Of a stretch of 64,000 bases of DNA, positions 35,022 to 44,222 are shown in pieces. A model generated the notes under the pieces. The model was not told where the DNA came from. It saw nothing but the letters and a program-made list of their open reading frames with translations, and did no database searches. Position 1 is the first letter of the stretch; each line of letters opens with the position of its first letter. This stretch comes from Rhizobium lentis (GTDB lineage Bacteria; Pseudomonadota; Alphaproteobacteria; Rhizobiales; Rhizobiaceae), in NCBI RefSeq assembly GCF_017352135.1, contig NZ_CP071454.1, positions 2,753,001 to 2,817,000 on the forward strand. The letters run 5' to 3'. The position numbers and the translations under genes were made by a program.

Positions 35022-36212
35022 ATGACGAATCTGCTTTCCAATCCCGATGCCCGCCGTGTCTTCCTCGCCAAGCAGGGGTTGAGCGCGCCGCCGAACCGCG
35101 CCTTGACCAAGGCAGGCCTGCTGCAGCTGATCCACGATCTCGGCTTCGTCCAGGTCGACAGCATTCAGACGGTGGAGCGGGCGCATCATCAGATTCTGTT
35201 TTCCCGCAACCAAACCTATCGGCGTGAGCATCTGAAAGCGCTGCTCGAAAAGGAACGTGCGCTGTTCGAGCACTGGACTCACGATGCCTCCATCCTGCCG
35301 AGCGCCTTCTTCGTCTATTGGAAGCACAAGTTCCGCCACCAGGAGAAGGTCTTGATCGAGCGCTGGCGCAAGTGGCGCGGGGGGGGCTTCGAGGCGGCCT
35401 TCGAGGAGACCTATGAGCGCGTGCGGCGCGATGGCGCGATGCTGGCGCGCGACGTCAAGGCCGATGGTCACGTCTCCGGTGGTTGGTGGAACTGGCATCC
35501 GAACAAGACGGCGCTCGAATATTTCTGGCACATCGGCAAGCTGGCCATCGCCGGCCGCTCGAATTTCCAGAAGATCTATGATCTCACCGAGCGCGTCATC
35601 CCGGCCGAATTCCGCGAGGCTGAGGTGAGCCGCGAAGACTTTGTCGACTGGGCCTGCCGCAGCGCGCTTACCCGCCTCGGGTTTGCCACTCACGGCGAAA
35701 TCGCAGCCTTTTGGAACCTGGTCTCTCCCGATGAGGCCAAGGCATGGGTATCGGCCCATCGCGACGAACTGACCGAAGTGCTGATCGAGCCGGCGCTCGG
35801 CGCCAAGCCGCGGCCATCCTGGGCCTTTGCCGATTTCCTCTCGACGCTCGACAGCTATCCCGGCGCGCCGCCGCGTATCCGCGTGCTCAGCCCCTTCGAC
35901 CCGATGATCCGCGACCGCAACCGCACCGAACGCCTGTTCGGCTTCTTCTACCGTATCGAGGTGTTCGTGCCCGAGGCGAAGCGCGAATATGGCTATTACG
36001 TCTTCCCGCTGCTCGAAGGCGACCGGCTGATCGGCCGCATCGACATGAAGGCGGACCGGAAGAAATCGACGCTCGACGTCAGGCGGCTCTGGCTGGAACC
36101 GGGTGTGAAACCTTCGGCCGGGCGGCTGGAGAGGCTGGAGGCCGAGCTGGATCGGGTGGCGCGGTTTGCGGGAGTGGAGAAGGTGGTGCTTCTGGAGGGG
36201 TGGAGAGGGTAG
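35022..36212 (+). CDS. YcaQ-type winged-helix DNA glycosylase
   Basis: A 396-residue protein of the HTH_42/YcaQ family, whose E. coli member unhooks DNA interstrand crosslinks. The N-terminal part carries 'LGFVQVDSIQTVERAHHQIL' (about residues 35-54); Gln-x-Asp here corresponds to the QxD catalytic motif described for YcaQ/AlkX enzymes. 'EHWTHDASILPSAFF' and 'YWKHKFRHQ' are further family blocks, and 'VLSPFDPMIRDRNRTERLFG' and 'YYVFPLLEGDRLIGRID' near the C-terminus are strongly diagnostic. It stands alone with repeats on both sides. Crosslink repair is inferred from the family. Confidence 0.9.
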   Translation: MTNLLSNPDARRVFLAKQGLSAPPNRALTKAGLLQLIHDLGFVQVDSIQTVERAHHQILFSRNQTYRREHLKALLEKERALFEHWTHDASILPSAFFVYWKHKFRHQEKVLIERWRKWRGGGFEAAFEETYERVRRDGAMLARDVKADGHVSGGWWNWHPNKTALEYFWHIGKLAIAGRSNFQKIYDLTERVIPAEFREAEVSREDFVDWACRSALTRLGFATHGEIAAFWNLVSPDEAKAWVSAHRDELTEVLIEPALGAKPRPSWAFADFLSTLDSYPGAPPRIRVLSPFDPMIRDRNRTERLFGFFYRIEVFVPEAKREYGYYVFPLLEGDRLIGRIDMKADRKKSTLDVRRLWLEPGVKPSAGRLERLEAELDRVARFAGVEKVVLLEGWRG

Positions 36213-36213
36213 T

Positions 36214-36453
36214 CCCTTCTCCCCAGCGGGGAGAAGGTGGCCCGAAGGGTCGGATGAGGGGGCTACGCGGCACACCACTCATTGTTGCCCTTCGCTTACG
36301 CTCCGTGCATTCGCGGCTTCGCCGCTCACCCCCTCATCGCCTCGCTATCGCTCCGGCACTTCTCCCCGCTGGGGAGAAGAGGTTCGCGACGGCGCCTCAT
36401 TCCTTTTTATCCGCCCGGCGGCAGCGTCCTTCGGACCCCGCTGGGGAGAAGGG
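36214..36453. repeat. Two adjacent RIME-like elements
   Basis: The first copy (36214-36262) starts directly after the stop codon with CCTTCTCCCCAGCGGGGAGAAGG and ends CGGATGAGGGGG. The second (36329-36453) starts CCCCCTCATCGCC, has CTTCTCCCCGCTGGGGAGAAG in its middle and again CCCCGCTGGGGAGAAGGG at its end. Between them 'ttcgcggcttcgccgctcaccccctcat' looks like a third partial unit. They fill the whole gap before ribB. Confidence 0.78.
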
Positions 36454-36461
36454 AATAGTGC

Positions 36462-37565
36462 TCAGCAGATCTCCGTCTTGCTGATCTTGATGCCGAAACC
36501 TTCCAGGCCGACATAGTGCCGCTCGCGGCTGGTCAAGAGCTTGATCGAGCTGACGCCGAGGTCCTTGAGGATTTGTGCGCCGAGGCCGATTTCCAGCCAT
36601 TCGCTCTCGCGCGACTGGGCTTCGGCATGGGCTTCGCGGCCCTGGCTGCGGGCCTTGCGGCCGTTGTCGGTGTGGCCGACGCCGACGGAGCCCTCGCGCA
36701 GATAGACGATGACGCCGCGGCCTTCCTCGGCAATCTTCTGCATGTAGAAATCGACCGGGCTATTCCTGCCGAAGAGATCCTCGGCGACGTTTTCCGGATG
36801 CAGGCGCACCGGGATATCGACGCCGTCGCGGATGTCGCCGAAGACGACGGCCAGATGCTGCATCGGATCCCAGGGCAGGGCATAGGTGTGGGCTTTTGCC
36901 TTGCCGAACGGCGTGTCGATATCGAAGCTCGCCCCCTGTTCGATCAGCGTTTCCTTGCGCTGGCGATAGGCGATGAGATCGGCGACGGAGACGAGCTTCA
37001 GCCCGTGCTTTTCGGCGAATTCGACCACCTGCGGACCGCGGGTGACGGTGCCGTCGTCATTGACGAGTTCGGAGATGACGCCGATCGGCGGCAGGCCGGC
37101 GAGCCGGCAGAGATCGACGGCCGCTTCGGTATGGCCGGAGCGCATCAGCACGCCGCCTTCGCGCGACACCAGCGGGAAGATGTGGCCGGGGCGGACGAAA
37201 TCGGCGGCGCCAACATTCGGATTGGCGAGGTTGCGCACCGTCAGCGTCCGGTCGTCGGCCGAGATGCCGGTCGTCGTGCCGTGCTTGAAGTCGACTGAGA
37301 CGGTGAAGGCGGTCGTATGGGCAGAATCGTTCTCGGCCACCATGGCGTTGAGGTTGAGGCGCTTGGCCTCTTCCTTCGGCATCGGCGCACAGACGATGCC
37401 GGAGGTGTGACGCACGATGAAAGCCATCTTCTCCGGCGTGGTGTGCACGGCGGCAACGATCAGGTCGCCCTCGTTTTCGCGGTCATTGTCGTCCATGACG
37501 ACGACGATTTCGCCGGCCTCGAAGGCCCTGATGGCGTCGACGACGCGCTTCTGATCGTAAGACAT
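36462..37565 (-). CDS. ribB: 3,4-dihydroxy-2-butanone 4-phosphate synthase with degenerate GTP cyclohydrolase II domain
   Basis: A 367-residue two-domain protein. Residues 1-205 are a full DHBP synthase with 'VVMDDNDRENEGDLI' (metal/substrate acids), 'TTGISADDR', 'RPGHIFPLVSREGGVLMRSG' and 'HTEAAVDLCRLAG'. It makes the four-carbon precursor of riboflavin from ribulose 5-phosphate. Residues 206-367 are related to RibA but the zinc site C-x10-C-x-C is lost: the corresponding stretch reads 'RLHPENVAEDLFGRNSPVDF' without cysteine. The protein is thus of the RibBX kind, with one working half. It follows aroC by eight bases in the same operon. Confidence 0.93.
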   Translation of the reverse strand: MSYDQKRVVDAIRAFEAGEIVVVMDDNDRENEGDLIVAAVHTTPEKMAFIVRHTSGIVCAPMPKEEAKRLNLNAMVAENDSAHTTAFTVSVDFKHGTTTGISADDRTLTVRNLANPNVGAADFVRPGHIFPLVSREGGVLMRSGHTEAAVDLCRLAGLPPIGVISELVNDDGTVTRGPQVVEFAEKHGLKLVSVADLIAYRQRKETLIEQGASFDIDTPFGKAKAHTYALPWDPMQHLAVVFGDIRDGVDIPVRLHPENVAEDLFGRNSPVDFYMQKIAEEGRGVIVYLREGSVGVGHTDNGRKARSQGREAHAEAQSRESEWLEIGLGAQILKDLGVSSIKLLTSRERHYVGLEGFGIKISKTEIC

Positions 37566-37573
37566 GGACGCTC

Positions 37574-38671
37574 CTATTTCAGCCGGCCGGTCTGGCCGCG
37601 GTCGCGAAGATAATGATCGGCGATGGCGCAGGCGACCATCGCTTCGCCGATCGGTACGGCGCGGATGCCGACGCAGGGGTCGTGCCGGCCCTTGGTGCGC
37701 ACGTCGACATTCTTGCCGTCGGCATCGATCGACTGGCGCTCGGTCAGGATCGACGAGGTCGGCTTGACGGCGAAACGCGCGACGATCGGCTGTCCGGTCG
37801 AGATCCCCCCGAGAATACCGCCGGCATTGTTGGAAAGGAAGATCGGCGTGCCGTCATTGCCCATGCGCATCTCGTCGGCATTGTCTTCGCCCGAGGTCTC
37901 GGCGGCGGCAAATCCATTGCCGATCTCGACGCCCTTGACGGCGTTGATCGACATCAGCAGCGAGGCGATGTCCTGGTCGAGCTTGGCATAGATCGGCGCG
38001 CCGAGACCGGCGGGCACACCTTCGGCGATCACTTCGATCACCGCGCCGATCGACGAGCCGGCCTTGCGGATGCCGTCGAGATACTCCTCCCAGACCGGCA
38101 CGATCGCCGCATCGGGGGAAAAGAATGGATTCTGCCCGACCTGTTCCCAGTCCCAGTTGCGCCGGTCGATCTTGTGCTTACCGATCTGCACCAGCGCGCC
38201 GCGCACCGTCACGCCGGGTACGACGAGTCTGGCGATGCCGCCGGCTGCCACGCGGGCTGCGGTCTCGCGCGCAGAGGAGCGGCCGCCGCCGCGATAGTCG
38301 CGAATGCCGTATTTGAGGTCATAGGTATAGTCGGCATGACCGGGGCGGTATTGCCGGGCGATCTCGCCATAATCCTTGGAGCGCTGGTCGGTATTCTCGA
38401 TCAGCAGGGAGATCGGCGTGCCGGTGGTCGTCATCGTCTCGCCGTCGGCATCGAGCATGACGCCGGACAGCACCTTCACCAGGTCGTCCTCACGCCGCTG
38501 GGTGACAAAGCGGGATTGGCCGGGCTTGCGCTTGTCGAGCCAGACCTGCAGGTCGGCAAGCTTGAAGCGCAGCCCCGGAGGGCAGCCGTCAACGACGCAT
38601 CCGAGCGCCGGACCATGGCTTTCGCCCCAGGTGGTTACGCGGAAGAGGTGACCGAATGTATTGTGCGACAT
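37574..38671 (-). CDS. aroC: Chorismate synthase
   Basis: A 365-residue enzyme of the last shikimate step, converting EPSP to chorismate with reduced FMN. Signatures: '[20 protein letters not shown]' (about residues 6-25), '[20 protein letters not shown]' and '[18 protein letters not shown]' (about 130-150), and '[20 protein letters not shown]'. The ATG at 38671 (MSHNTFGH) gives the canonical N-terminus. It heads an operon with ribB, eight bases downstream; since its enzyme uses FMN, co-expression with a riboflavin gene is sensible. Confidence 0.97.
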   Translation of the reverse strand: MSHNTFGHLFRVTTWGESHGPALGCVVDGCPPGLRFKLADLQVWLDKRKPGQSRFVTQRREDDLVKVLSGVMLDADGETMTTTGTPISLLIENTDQRSKDYGEIARQYRPGHADYTYDLKYGIRDYRGGGRSSARETAARVAAGGIARLVVPGVTVRGALVQIGKHKIDRRNWDWEQVGQNPFFSPDAAIVPVWEEYLDGIRKAGSSIGAVIEVIAEGVPAGLGAPIYAKLDQDIASLLMSINAVKGVEIGNGFAAAETSGEDNADEMRMGNDGTPIFLSNNAGGILGGISTGQPIVARFAVKPTSSILTERQSIDADGKNVDVRTKGRHDPCVGIRAVPIGEAMVACAIADHYLRDRGQTGRLK

Positions 38672-38833
38672 TTGTTCCCACGGTGGCGCCTGAGCGCCGG
38701 TCGCCGCCGGCCGCGCCATTGCTTGATAAGGCGCGACACTCATAGGCCAAAAAACCGCCGAGGCAAAAGCCTTTTCTTGCGTCAAAGCGGCAGCGGCCGA
38801 AATCCTGTTCCCCCTTTTGCCAGGGGATCGCCC

Positions 38834-41800
38834 TCACGACGCCAGCCGCCATCCGGTTCCGGCCGCTTCGGCGGCGAAATCGTCGAAGGAGAGCGCCGGC
38901 GAGAAGGCGTAGCCCTGCAGGATGTCGCAGCCGAGATCGCGCAGCAAGGCGGCATGCGCTGCCGTCTCCACCCCTTCGGCCACCGTCTCGACGCCGAGCG
39001 AGCGGGCAATGTCGATGATCGAGCGAACCAAGGCACGTTCCTGCGAAGCGCCGATGATCGGCTGCACGAGCTGGCGGTCGATCTTCAGCCGCTTCGGCTT
39101 CAGCTTCAAGAGGCTGACGATCGAGGTATGGCCGGTGCCGAAATCGTCGATCTCGATATCGATGCCGAGCGCCTTGATGCGTTCGAGATTGTGCGAGACG
39201 ACATCCTCGCTCTCGTCGAGGAAGATCGACTCCACCAGTTCGAAGGAGAGTTCGCCGGGGCGGATATTGAGGTCGGCGAGCGAGTCCAGGAGGCTGCCGT
39301 CATGCAGCCGCCGGGCCGAAACATTGACCGAGACCTTGGGAAGGGCAATGCCGAGCGCCACCAAGCGCAGCCTGTCGCGCAGCGCCGTTTCCAGCACGAT
39401 CCGGTCGAGCGTCTGCACGACATTGATCTCCTCGGCGATGCGCAGGAACTTGTCGGGCGCGAGCCACCCCTTGGAGGGGTGCTTCCAGCGCACCAGCGCC
39501 TCCACGCCGGTCAGTTCCATCGTCCGGGCCGAGAATTGCGGCTGGTACCAGGCGGTGAATTCGCCATTGTCGATGCCGGCGAAGATCTCGTCGGCCGTGC
39601 GTTTGGTGTTGATGATATGGGCCTGGAGATCATGGTTGAAGAATTCGAACCGATTGCGGCCCGTGCTCTTTGCACGATAGAGCGCGATATCGGCGTTGAT
39701 CAGCACCTTGCGCGCATCGACATGGATGCCGTTGGCGAGCGCGATGCCGATCGACACGCCGCAGCGGCAGGAAAAGCCCTGGAAATCGATCGGCTGGCGC
39801 ATCTCCTCGATGATCCGCGTCGCAAGTTCCGCCATCTCCTTGTCGTCGACGTCGACGGCGAGGATGACGAATTCGTCGCCGCCGATGCGGGCGACGAGAT
39901 CGCTGCCGCGGACATTCCTGGCGAGCACCTTCGAGGCATGCACCAGCATCGCATCGCCGGCGGCATGGCCGAGCGTATCGTTGATGTCCTTGAAGCGATC
40001 GAGGTCGATGTGCAGGATCGAGAATTTCTGCCGCTGCCGGCGCCCGTCATGGCTCAGCCTCTCGAGCGCGATGTCGAGCTTGCGTCGATTGGCGAGCGCC
40101 GTCAGCGGATCGTGCAGCGAATTGTGCTCGATCCTGTCCTTGGCGAGTTCGAGCTCGATATTCTTGGCGACCGCCTCGTCCTTGGCCGCCTTCAGCCGGA
40201 TCGTCATCAGCATGTCCTCGGTGGCGTCGAAGGCAATGCCCATGATCTTCAATTCGCCGGACGCCGTCTGATGGACCTTGCCGACCGAGCGCACATAACG
40301 CACCGAGCCGTCGTCGACGATCACGCGGCAGACGAGGGTGTGCGTATCGCCGCTGCGCTTGAGGTGGCGCGCGCTTTCGAGCGCCAGACCGCGATCGTCC
40401 GGGTGGATGCGGGAAAGCCATGTCTCCTCGGTCATAAAGGCATTGCGCGGTTGAAGACCGTAGAGCTCGTGCATCCGCTCGTTCCAGATCGAGCCGCCGC
40501 GGTCGGGCTGCGCCTCCCATATGCCGCACTGATAGGAGTTGAGCGCAAGGTCAAGCCGGCTCGACAGCTCGGCGAGCTCGCCCTCGCGGCTTGAAAGCTC
40601 TTCGAGCGCCAGCTCCAGCTCGGCATTCTTGACCTCGCTCACATCTCTGGCCTTGCGCAGCGCGTCGGTGACCTCGGCATCGGCAGTTACGTCCCAGACG
40701 ATGCCGATCGTCCTGCCGGCGCCGCCGGCATCCCTGTAGAGGGCGCCGACCGAGCGCAGATGCCGGATGCCGCCGTTGCCAAGCAGGATACGATACTGCG
40801 CCGTGCAGGTGGCGCCGGCGATGCTGCAGCTGAAGAAATGCACCTCGGCGATGTCACGATCCGCCGGCAGGATCGCCGCCAGCCATTCGTCGAGGGGCCG
40901 GCTTCCTTCCTCCGCGGGCTTGCCGTGCAGGGCGGCGGCGCGTGCGTCCCAAAGCAGACTGTTCGAATGATCCTGCAGCTCCCAGATGCCGATATTGGAG
41001 GATTCGAGCGCAAGGTTCAGCCGCTGCGACAGCTCCATCAGTTTCGCTTCGCGCGTCTCCAGCTCGGCAATGTTGCGGTTGCGTTCGCCAAGCAGCAGCG
41101 TCGCAAAGAAGATCGGGACGACGATGATGCAGCCGGCGGCAACGACGATCAGCAGCAGCTCCGTTCGATTTTCTGGTACTGCACTCCAGCTGTCCTTCGG
41201 GACAGCGGAAAGCTCCCATTTGCCGCCGGCAAAACTGATCTGGCGGCGGATCGGATCCTTGTCGTCAATGCCGGCCGAACCAAAGAACGGGGCCGCAGCA
41301 TCGGTCTTGCCGGCCGTCGGACCGATATCCCGAACGGCGATCGAAAGATGGTCGAGATTAGGATAACGCTCCTGGTTTTCGCTGTCGCGCGAAGGCGTCA
41401 GCCCGGTCGCCTCGTAAAACATCTTCCGGTCGATCGCGACCTCCACTGCGCCCCAGAGGCGCCGGTGGCCGTTCTCTCTGACGAAGACCGGAAAGAAAAT
41501 GGCAAAGGCATCGCGACCGTTGGTCGTGATCGGCCCATAGAAGCGTGCCAGCTGGTCGCCGGCCGCACGCGTCATCGCCTGGCGCGAAAAGAGCTCCTCG
41601 CGCACGTCGCGACCGATCCGCTCGCTTCCGGGGCCGGGCGGATAGACGTCGCCGACGATGAAACCGGGTGCGACGGCGATATGGATGAAAGCCGGATTCT
41701 GGATCAGCAGCCAGTTGATCTGGCGCTCCATCTCCTCCCGACTTGCGGCATTGCTGATTGAGGTGAGGTTCGCAAGATCTTGGACCATGCTGAGGTCCAT

Positions 41801-42013
41801 GTCGATCTCGGCCTTCACCCTGGCGCGCAACAGGTTCATATCGCTTTCGGTGCGGATATGAAGTTCGCGCACATGCGCGGCAGTATTGGCCCGGTCGAGC
41901 GCGAAGCCGACCATGATGACGACAAGGGCGACAAATGATGAAACCAGAAACGAGACGCGGCTATTCTTCAATACGTGCCGCAACTGCTTGCTGTCGCCGA
42001 GCCAGGATAACAA
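38834..42013 (-). CDS. Membrane-bound CHASE-PAS-PAS-GGDEF-EAL c-di-GMP protein
   Basis: A 1059-residue sensor enzyme. TM1 lies at about 17-40, a periplasmic CHASE-type domain at about 45-270, TM2 at about 288-312, and two PAS domains at about 330-450 and 480-600. The GGDEF domain has the intact motif GGDEF at 711-715, with the product-inhibition I-site RGSD five residues before it (702-705). The EAL domain has EAL at 838-840 ('EALVRWKHP'), 'NVSARRL', 'FELVESIFLDE', 'IDDFGTGHTS', 'LKIDRQLV' and 'AEGVETAAHA', so all usual catalytic residues seem present. Both synthesis and hydrolysis of c-di-GMP are possible. It is monocistronic. The target process (adhesion, motility, exopolysaccharide) is unknown. 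Confidence 0.93.
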   Translation of the reverse strand: MLSWLGDSKQLRHVLKNSRVSFLVSSFVALVVIMVGFALDRANTAAHVRELHIRTESDMNLLRARVKAEIDMDLSMVQDLANLTSISNAASREEMERQINWLLIQNPAFIHIAVAPGFIVGDVYPPGPGSERIGRDVREELFSRQAMTRAAGDQLARFYGPITTNGRDAFAIFFPVFVRENGHRRLWGAVEVAIDRKMFYEATGLTPSRDSENQERYPNLDHLSIAVRDIGPTAGKTDAAAPFFGSAGIDDKDPIRRQISFAGGKWELSAVPKDSWSAVPENRTELLLIVVAAGCIIVVPIFFATLLLGERNRNIAELETREAKLMELSQRLNLALESSNIGIWELQDHSNSLLWDARAAALHGKPAEEGSRPLDEWLAAILPADRDIAEVHFFSCSIAGATCTAQYRILLGNGGIRHLRSVGALYRDAGGAGRTIGIVWDVTADAEVTDALRKARDVSEVKNAELELALEELSSREGELAELSSRLDLALNSYQCGIWEAQPDRGGSIWNERMHELYGLQPRNAFMTEETWLSRIHPDDRGLALESARHLKRSGDTHTLVCRVIVDDGSVRYVRSVGKVHQTASGELKIMGIAFDATEDMLMTIRLKAAKDEAVAKNIELELAKDRIEHNSLHDPLTALANRRKLDIALERLSHDGRRQRQKFSILHIDLDRFKDINDTLGHAAGDAMLVHASKVLARNVRGSDLVARIGGDEFVILAVDVDDKEMAELATRIIEEMRQPIDFQGFSCRCGVSIGIALANGIHVDARKVLINADIALYRAKSTGRNRFEFFNHDLQAHIINTKRTADEIFAGIDNGEFTAWYQPQFSARTMELTGVEALVRWKHPSKGWLAPDKFLRIAEEINVVQTLDRIVLETALRDRLRLVALGIALPKVSVNVSARRLHDGSLLDSLADLNIRPGELSFELVESIFLDESEDVVSHNLERIKALGIDIEIDDFGTGHTSIVSLLKLKPKRLKIDRQLVQPIIGASQERALVRSIIDIARSLGVETVAEGVETAAHAALLRDLGCDILQGYAFSPALSFDDFAAEAAGTGWRLAS

Positions 42014-42252
42014 AATGAGACCCCCATATTCGGGGCAACTTTAGGAGGCGGGGGTTAATTTACGATTGCCTGTTCTCGATGCTAAAAGTTCCGGCAGGCG
42101 GGGAAGGCGTGGTTAACGCGGCGTCTTGGTTATATTTAAAATCCTATTCATCAATTGGGCGGGAAAAGCCATTCTTATGGGCAATTTTCGCCATATTCAG
42201 GAGCTTATCTGTGGCCAGTGTTTTCGTGCAGCGTTTCAAAAGGATTGTCGCC

Positions 42253-42513
42253 ATGCGTTTCGTCGTCGCCACGCTTTTGGCCACAGCAAGTTTCCTGTCG
42301 CCGATGAGCGGTTTTGCCGAGAGCGCCGATGTCGAGGCGACGATCAAGAAGGTCGACACAACAAATCTCGTGCTGACGCTCGACGACGGCAAGACCTATC
42401 AGGCGCCTGAGGAATTCAATTTCGACGGCCTCGAAGCCGGGGTGAAGGTCATCGTCTTCTATACCGAGGTCGACGGCAAGCGCGTCATCAACGATCTCGA
42501 TATTGTTAAGTAG
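42253..42513 (+). CDS. DUF1344 small exported protein
   Basis: An 86-residue protein with a signal peptide (MRFVVATLLATASFLSPMSG, cleavage expected after 'GFA') and a compact mature part of about 60 residues, 'ADVEATIKKVDTTNLVLTLD' then 'GKTYQAPEEFNFDGLEAGVK', that matches DUF1344. It looks like a small beta-barrel of periplasmic type. The ATG at 42253 follows AAAGGATTGTCGCC; a longer frame upstream would bury the signal peptide. Function unknown. Confidence 0.85.
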   Translation: MRFVVATLLATASFLSPMSGFAESADVEATIKKVDTTNLVLTLDDGKTYQAPEEFNFDGLEAGVKVIVFYTEVDGKRVINDLDIVK

Positions 42514-42554
42514 GCGGTTTCGGGAGATTGATCGTGTGAGGTCGGCGCCAATGG

Positions 42555-42590
42555 CTGCCCTCACCCTGACGCGGCAGCCGGATGAGGGGC
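42555..42590. repeat. Short RIME-like fragment
   Basis: CTGCCCTCACCCTGACGCGG and GCAGCCGGATGAGGGGC are end pieces of the mosaic repeat without its central hairpins, lying between convergent genes. Confidence 0.5.
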
Positions 42591-42672
42591 TCATATCGGC
42601 GATCTTCCCGGGCCGAACAACTCGCTCACATCCCAATCCGACCAAACACTGAGGGCAGGCGCCCTGCGATGC

Positions 42673-43263
42673 CTACAGCCAAACGATCGTCCGCTCGCTG
42701 GTGTCGATCCTGACGATCCGGTCCTGCGGGATTCCGCCTTCGGCGGCAGTGCTCTTCGGCAGGTCTGAAATCGCCTGGAACAGCGTGCGGATGACGCCGC
42801 CATGGGTGACGCAGACGGTTGGACGCTCGACCGAGCGCAGCCATGCGCCGGTGCGCCAGGAGAGGATTTCGTAGCTTTCCGCATCGTCACCGGGTGGAAT
42901 GAAATCCCATTTCGAGGCATTGCGTTCGGCCACCCGCTCGGCCTGCGTCGCCCTCAGTTCCTTGAGCGTCGAGCCCTCCCAGTCTCCGAAGGAAATCTCC
43001 ACCAGCCTCGGATCGGTGCGATAGGCAAGCGGGGGCAGGCCCATGGCGGCACGCATGATTTCCATGGTCGCGCGCGTGCGCCCGAGCGGGCTTGCGACGA
43101 AATCGAAGTCGCCGACCGTTTTGCCGAGAATATCGCGAAGCGCCAGGCCGTTCTGCCGGGCCTGTTCCAGGCCGATGGCGTTCATCGGCACGTCTTTCTG
43201 GCCCTGCAGGCGGCGCTCGGCATTCCAGTCGGTCTGACCGTGTCTGATCACGTAGATAAGCAC
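42673..43263 (-). CDS. Histidine phosphatase family protein
   Basis: A 196-residue member of the phosphoglycerate-mutase-like superfamily. The phosphohistidine motif is 'YVIRHGQTDWNAERRLQG' near the N-terminus, 'ASPLGRTRATMEIM' supplies the second Arg, 'EISFGDWEG' the proton donor Glu, and 'VCVTHGGVIRTL' the second His. Broad-specificity phosphatase is more likely than a glycolytic mutase because of the short length. It lies 19 bases after fabI on the same strand. Confidence 0.92.
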   Translation of the reverse strand: MLIYVIRHGQTDWNAERRLQGQKDVPMNAIGLEQARQNGLALRDILGKTVGDFDFVASPLGRTRATMEIMRAAMGLPPLAYRTDPRLVEISFGDWEGSTLKELRATQAERVAERNASKWDFIPPGDDAESYEILSWRTGAWLRSVERPTVCVTHGGVIRTLFQAISDLPKSTAAEGGIPQDRIVRIDTSERTIVWL

Positions 43264-43282
43264 GGTCTCGACTCCGGCAGGC

Positions 43283-44101
43283 TTAGTCCTTGACGACCGA
43301 AATATCAGGCGCGTCGACCGCTTTCATGCCGATCACATGATAACCGCTGTCGGCATGGTGCACTTCGCCGGTGACCGAGCGTGACAGGTCGGACAAGAGA
43401 TAGAGGCCGACATCGCCGACTTCCTCGATGGTGACCGTGCGCCGCAGCGGGGCGTTATATTCGTTCCACTTCAGAATGTAGCGGAAATCGCCGATGCCCG
43501 AGGCGGCGAGCGTCTTGATCGGTCCGGCCGAAACGGCGTTGACGCGGATGTTCTGCGGTCCGAGGTCGACAGCGAGATATTTGACGCTCGCCTCGAGCGC
43601 GGCCTTGGCGACACCCATGACATTATAGTTCGGCATCACCTTCTCGGCGCCGTAATAGGTCAGCGTCAGCATCGAGCCGCCATCCGTCATCAGCTTCTCG
43701 GCGCGGCGTGCGACCGAGGTGAAGGAATAGACGGAAATCTGCATCGTCTTGGTGAAATTGTCGGGCGAGGTATCGATGTAGCGGCCGGTCAGCTCGTCCT
43801 TGTCGGAGAAGCCGATCGCATGCACGAGGAAATCGATCTTGCCCCAGAGCTTTTCGACATTTTCGAAAACCGCATCGATGGTGGATTCGTCGGCAACGTC
43901 GCAGTGGCCGACCAGCGTCGCGTCGATTTCGGCGGCGAGCGGCTCGACACGCTTCTTCAACGCATCGCCCTGATAGGTGAGCGCAACTTCTCCGCCCTGT
44001 GCATGAATGGCCTTGGCAATACCCCACGCAATCGAACGATTGTTGGCGACACCCATGATGACGCCGCGTTTGCCTGCCATGAGGCCGGATGCTTGAGCCA
44101 T
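43283..44101 (-). CDS. fabI: Enoyl-[acyl-carrier-protein] reductase (NADH)
   Basis: A 272-residue divergent SDR of type II fatty acid synthesis, reducing trans-2-enoyl-ACP. Landmarks are 'KRGVIMGVANNRSIAWGIAK' (cofactor loop with the FabI-specific spacing), 'VHAIGFSDKDELTGRYIDTS', the Y-x6-K catalytic pair in 'TYYGAEKVMPNYNVMGVAKA', and 'GPIKTLAASGIGDF'. The ATG at 44101 behind AGGGAGCGAAAT is chosen. The dnaJ-like gene ends 121 bases upstream; the phosphatase gene follows. Confidence 0.96.
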   Translation of the reverse strand: MAQASGLMAGKRGVIMGVANNRSIAWGIAKAIHAQGGEVALTYQGDALKKRVEPLAAEIDATLVGHCDVADESTIDAVFENVEKLWGKIDFLVHAIGFSDKDELTGRYIDTSPDNFTKTMQISVYSFTSVARRAEKLMTDGGSMLTLTYYGAEKVMPNYNVMGVAKAALEASVKYLAVDLGPQNIRVNAVSAGPIKTLAASGIGDFRYILKWNEYNAPLRRTVTIEEVGDVGLYLLSDLSRSVTGEVHHADSGYHVIGMKAVDAPDISVVKD

Positions 44102-44222
44102 ATTTCGCTCCCTAGGATTCTGATCGATCCTGCCTATGGCATAGGCCGTTAATCGGTTCAAGCTTGGCCTGGATCATCAACTGTTAGGGATCGTAACAAA
44201 GGGTGCGATTGTCATAAAAATT

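Noticed and set aside
37613..40594. 993-codon plus-strand open frame opposite aroC and the GGDEF-EAL gene
   Set aside because: It spans two well-supported minus-strand genes and their gap, with no domain of its own.
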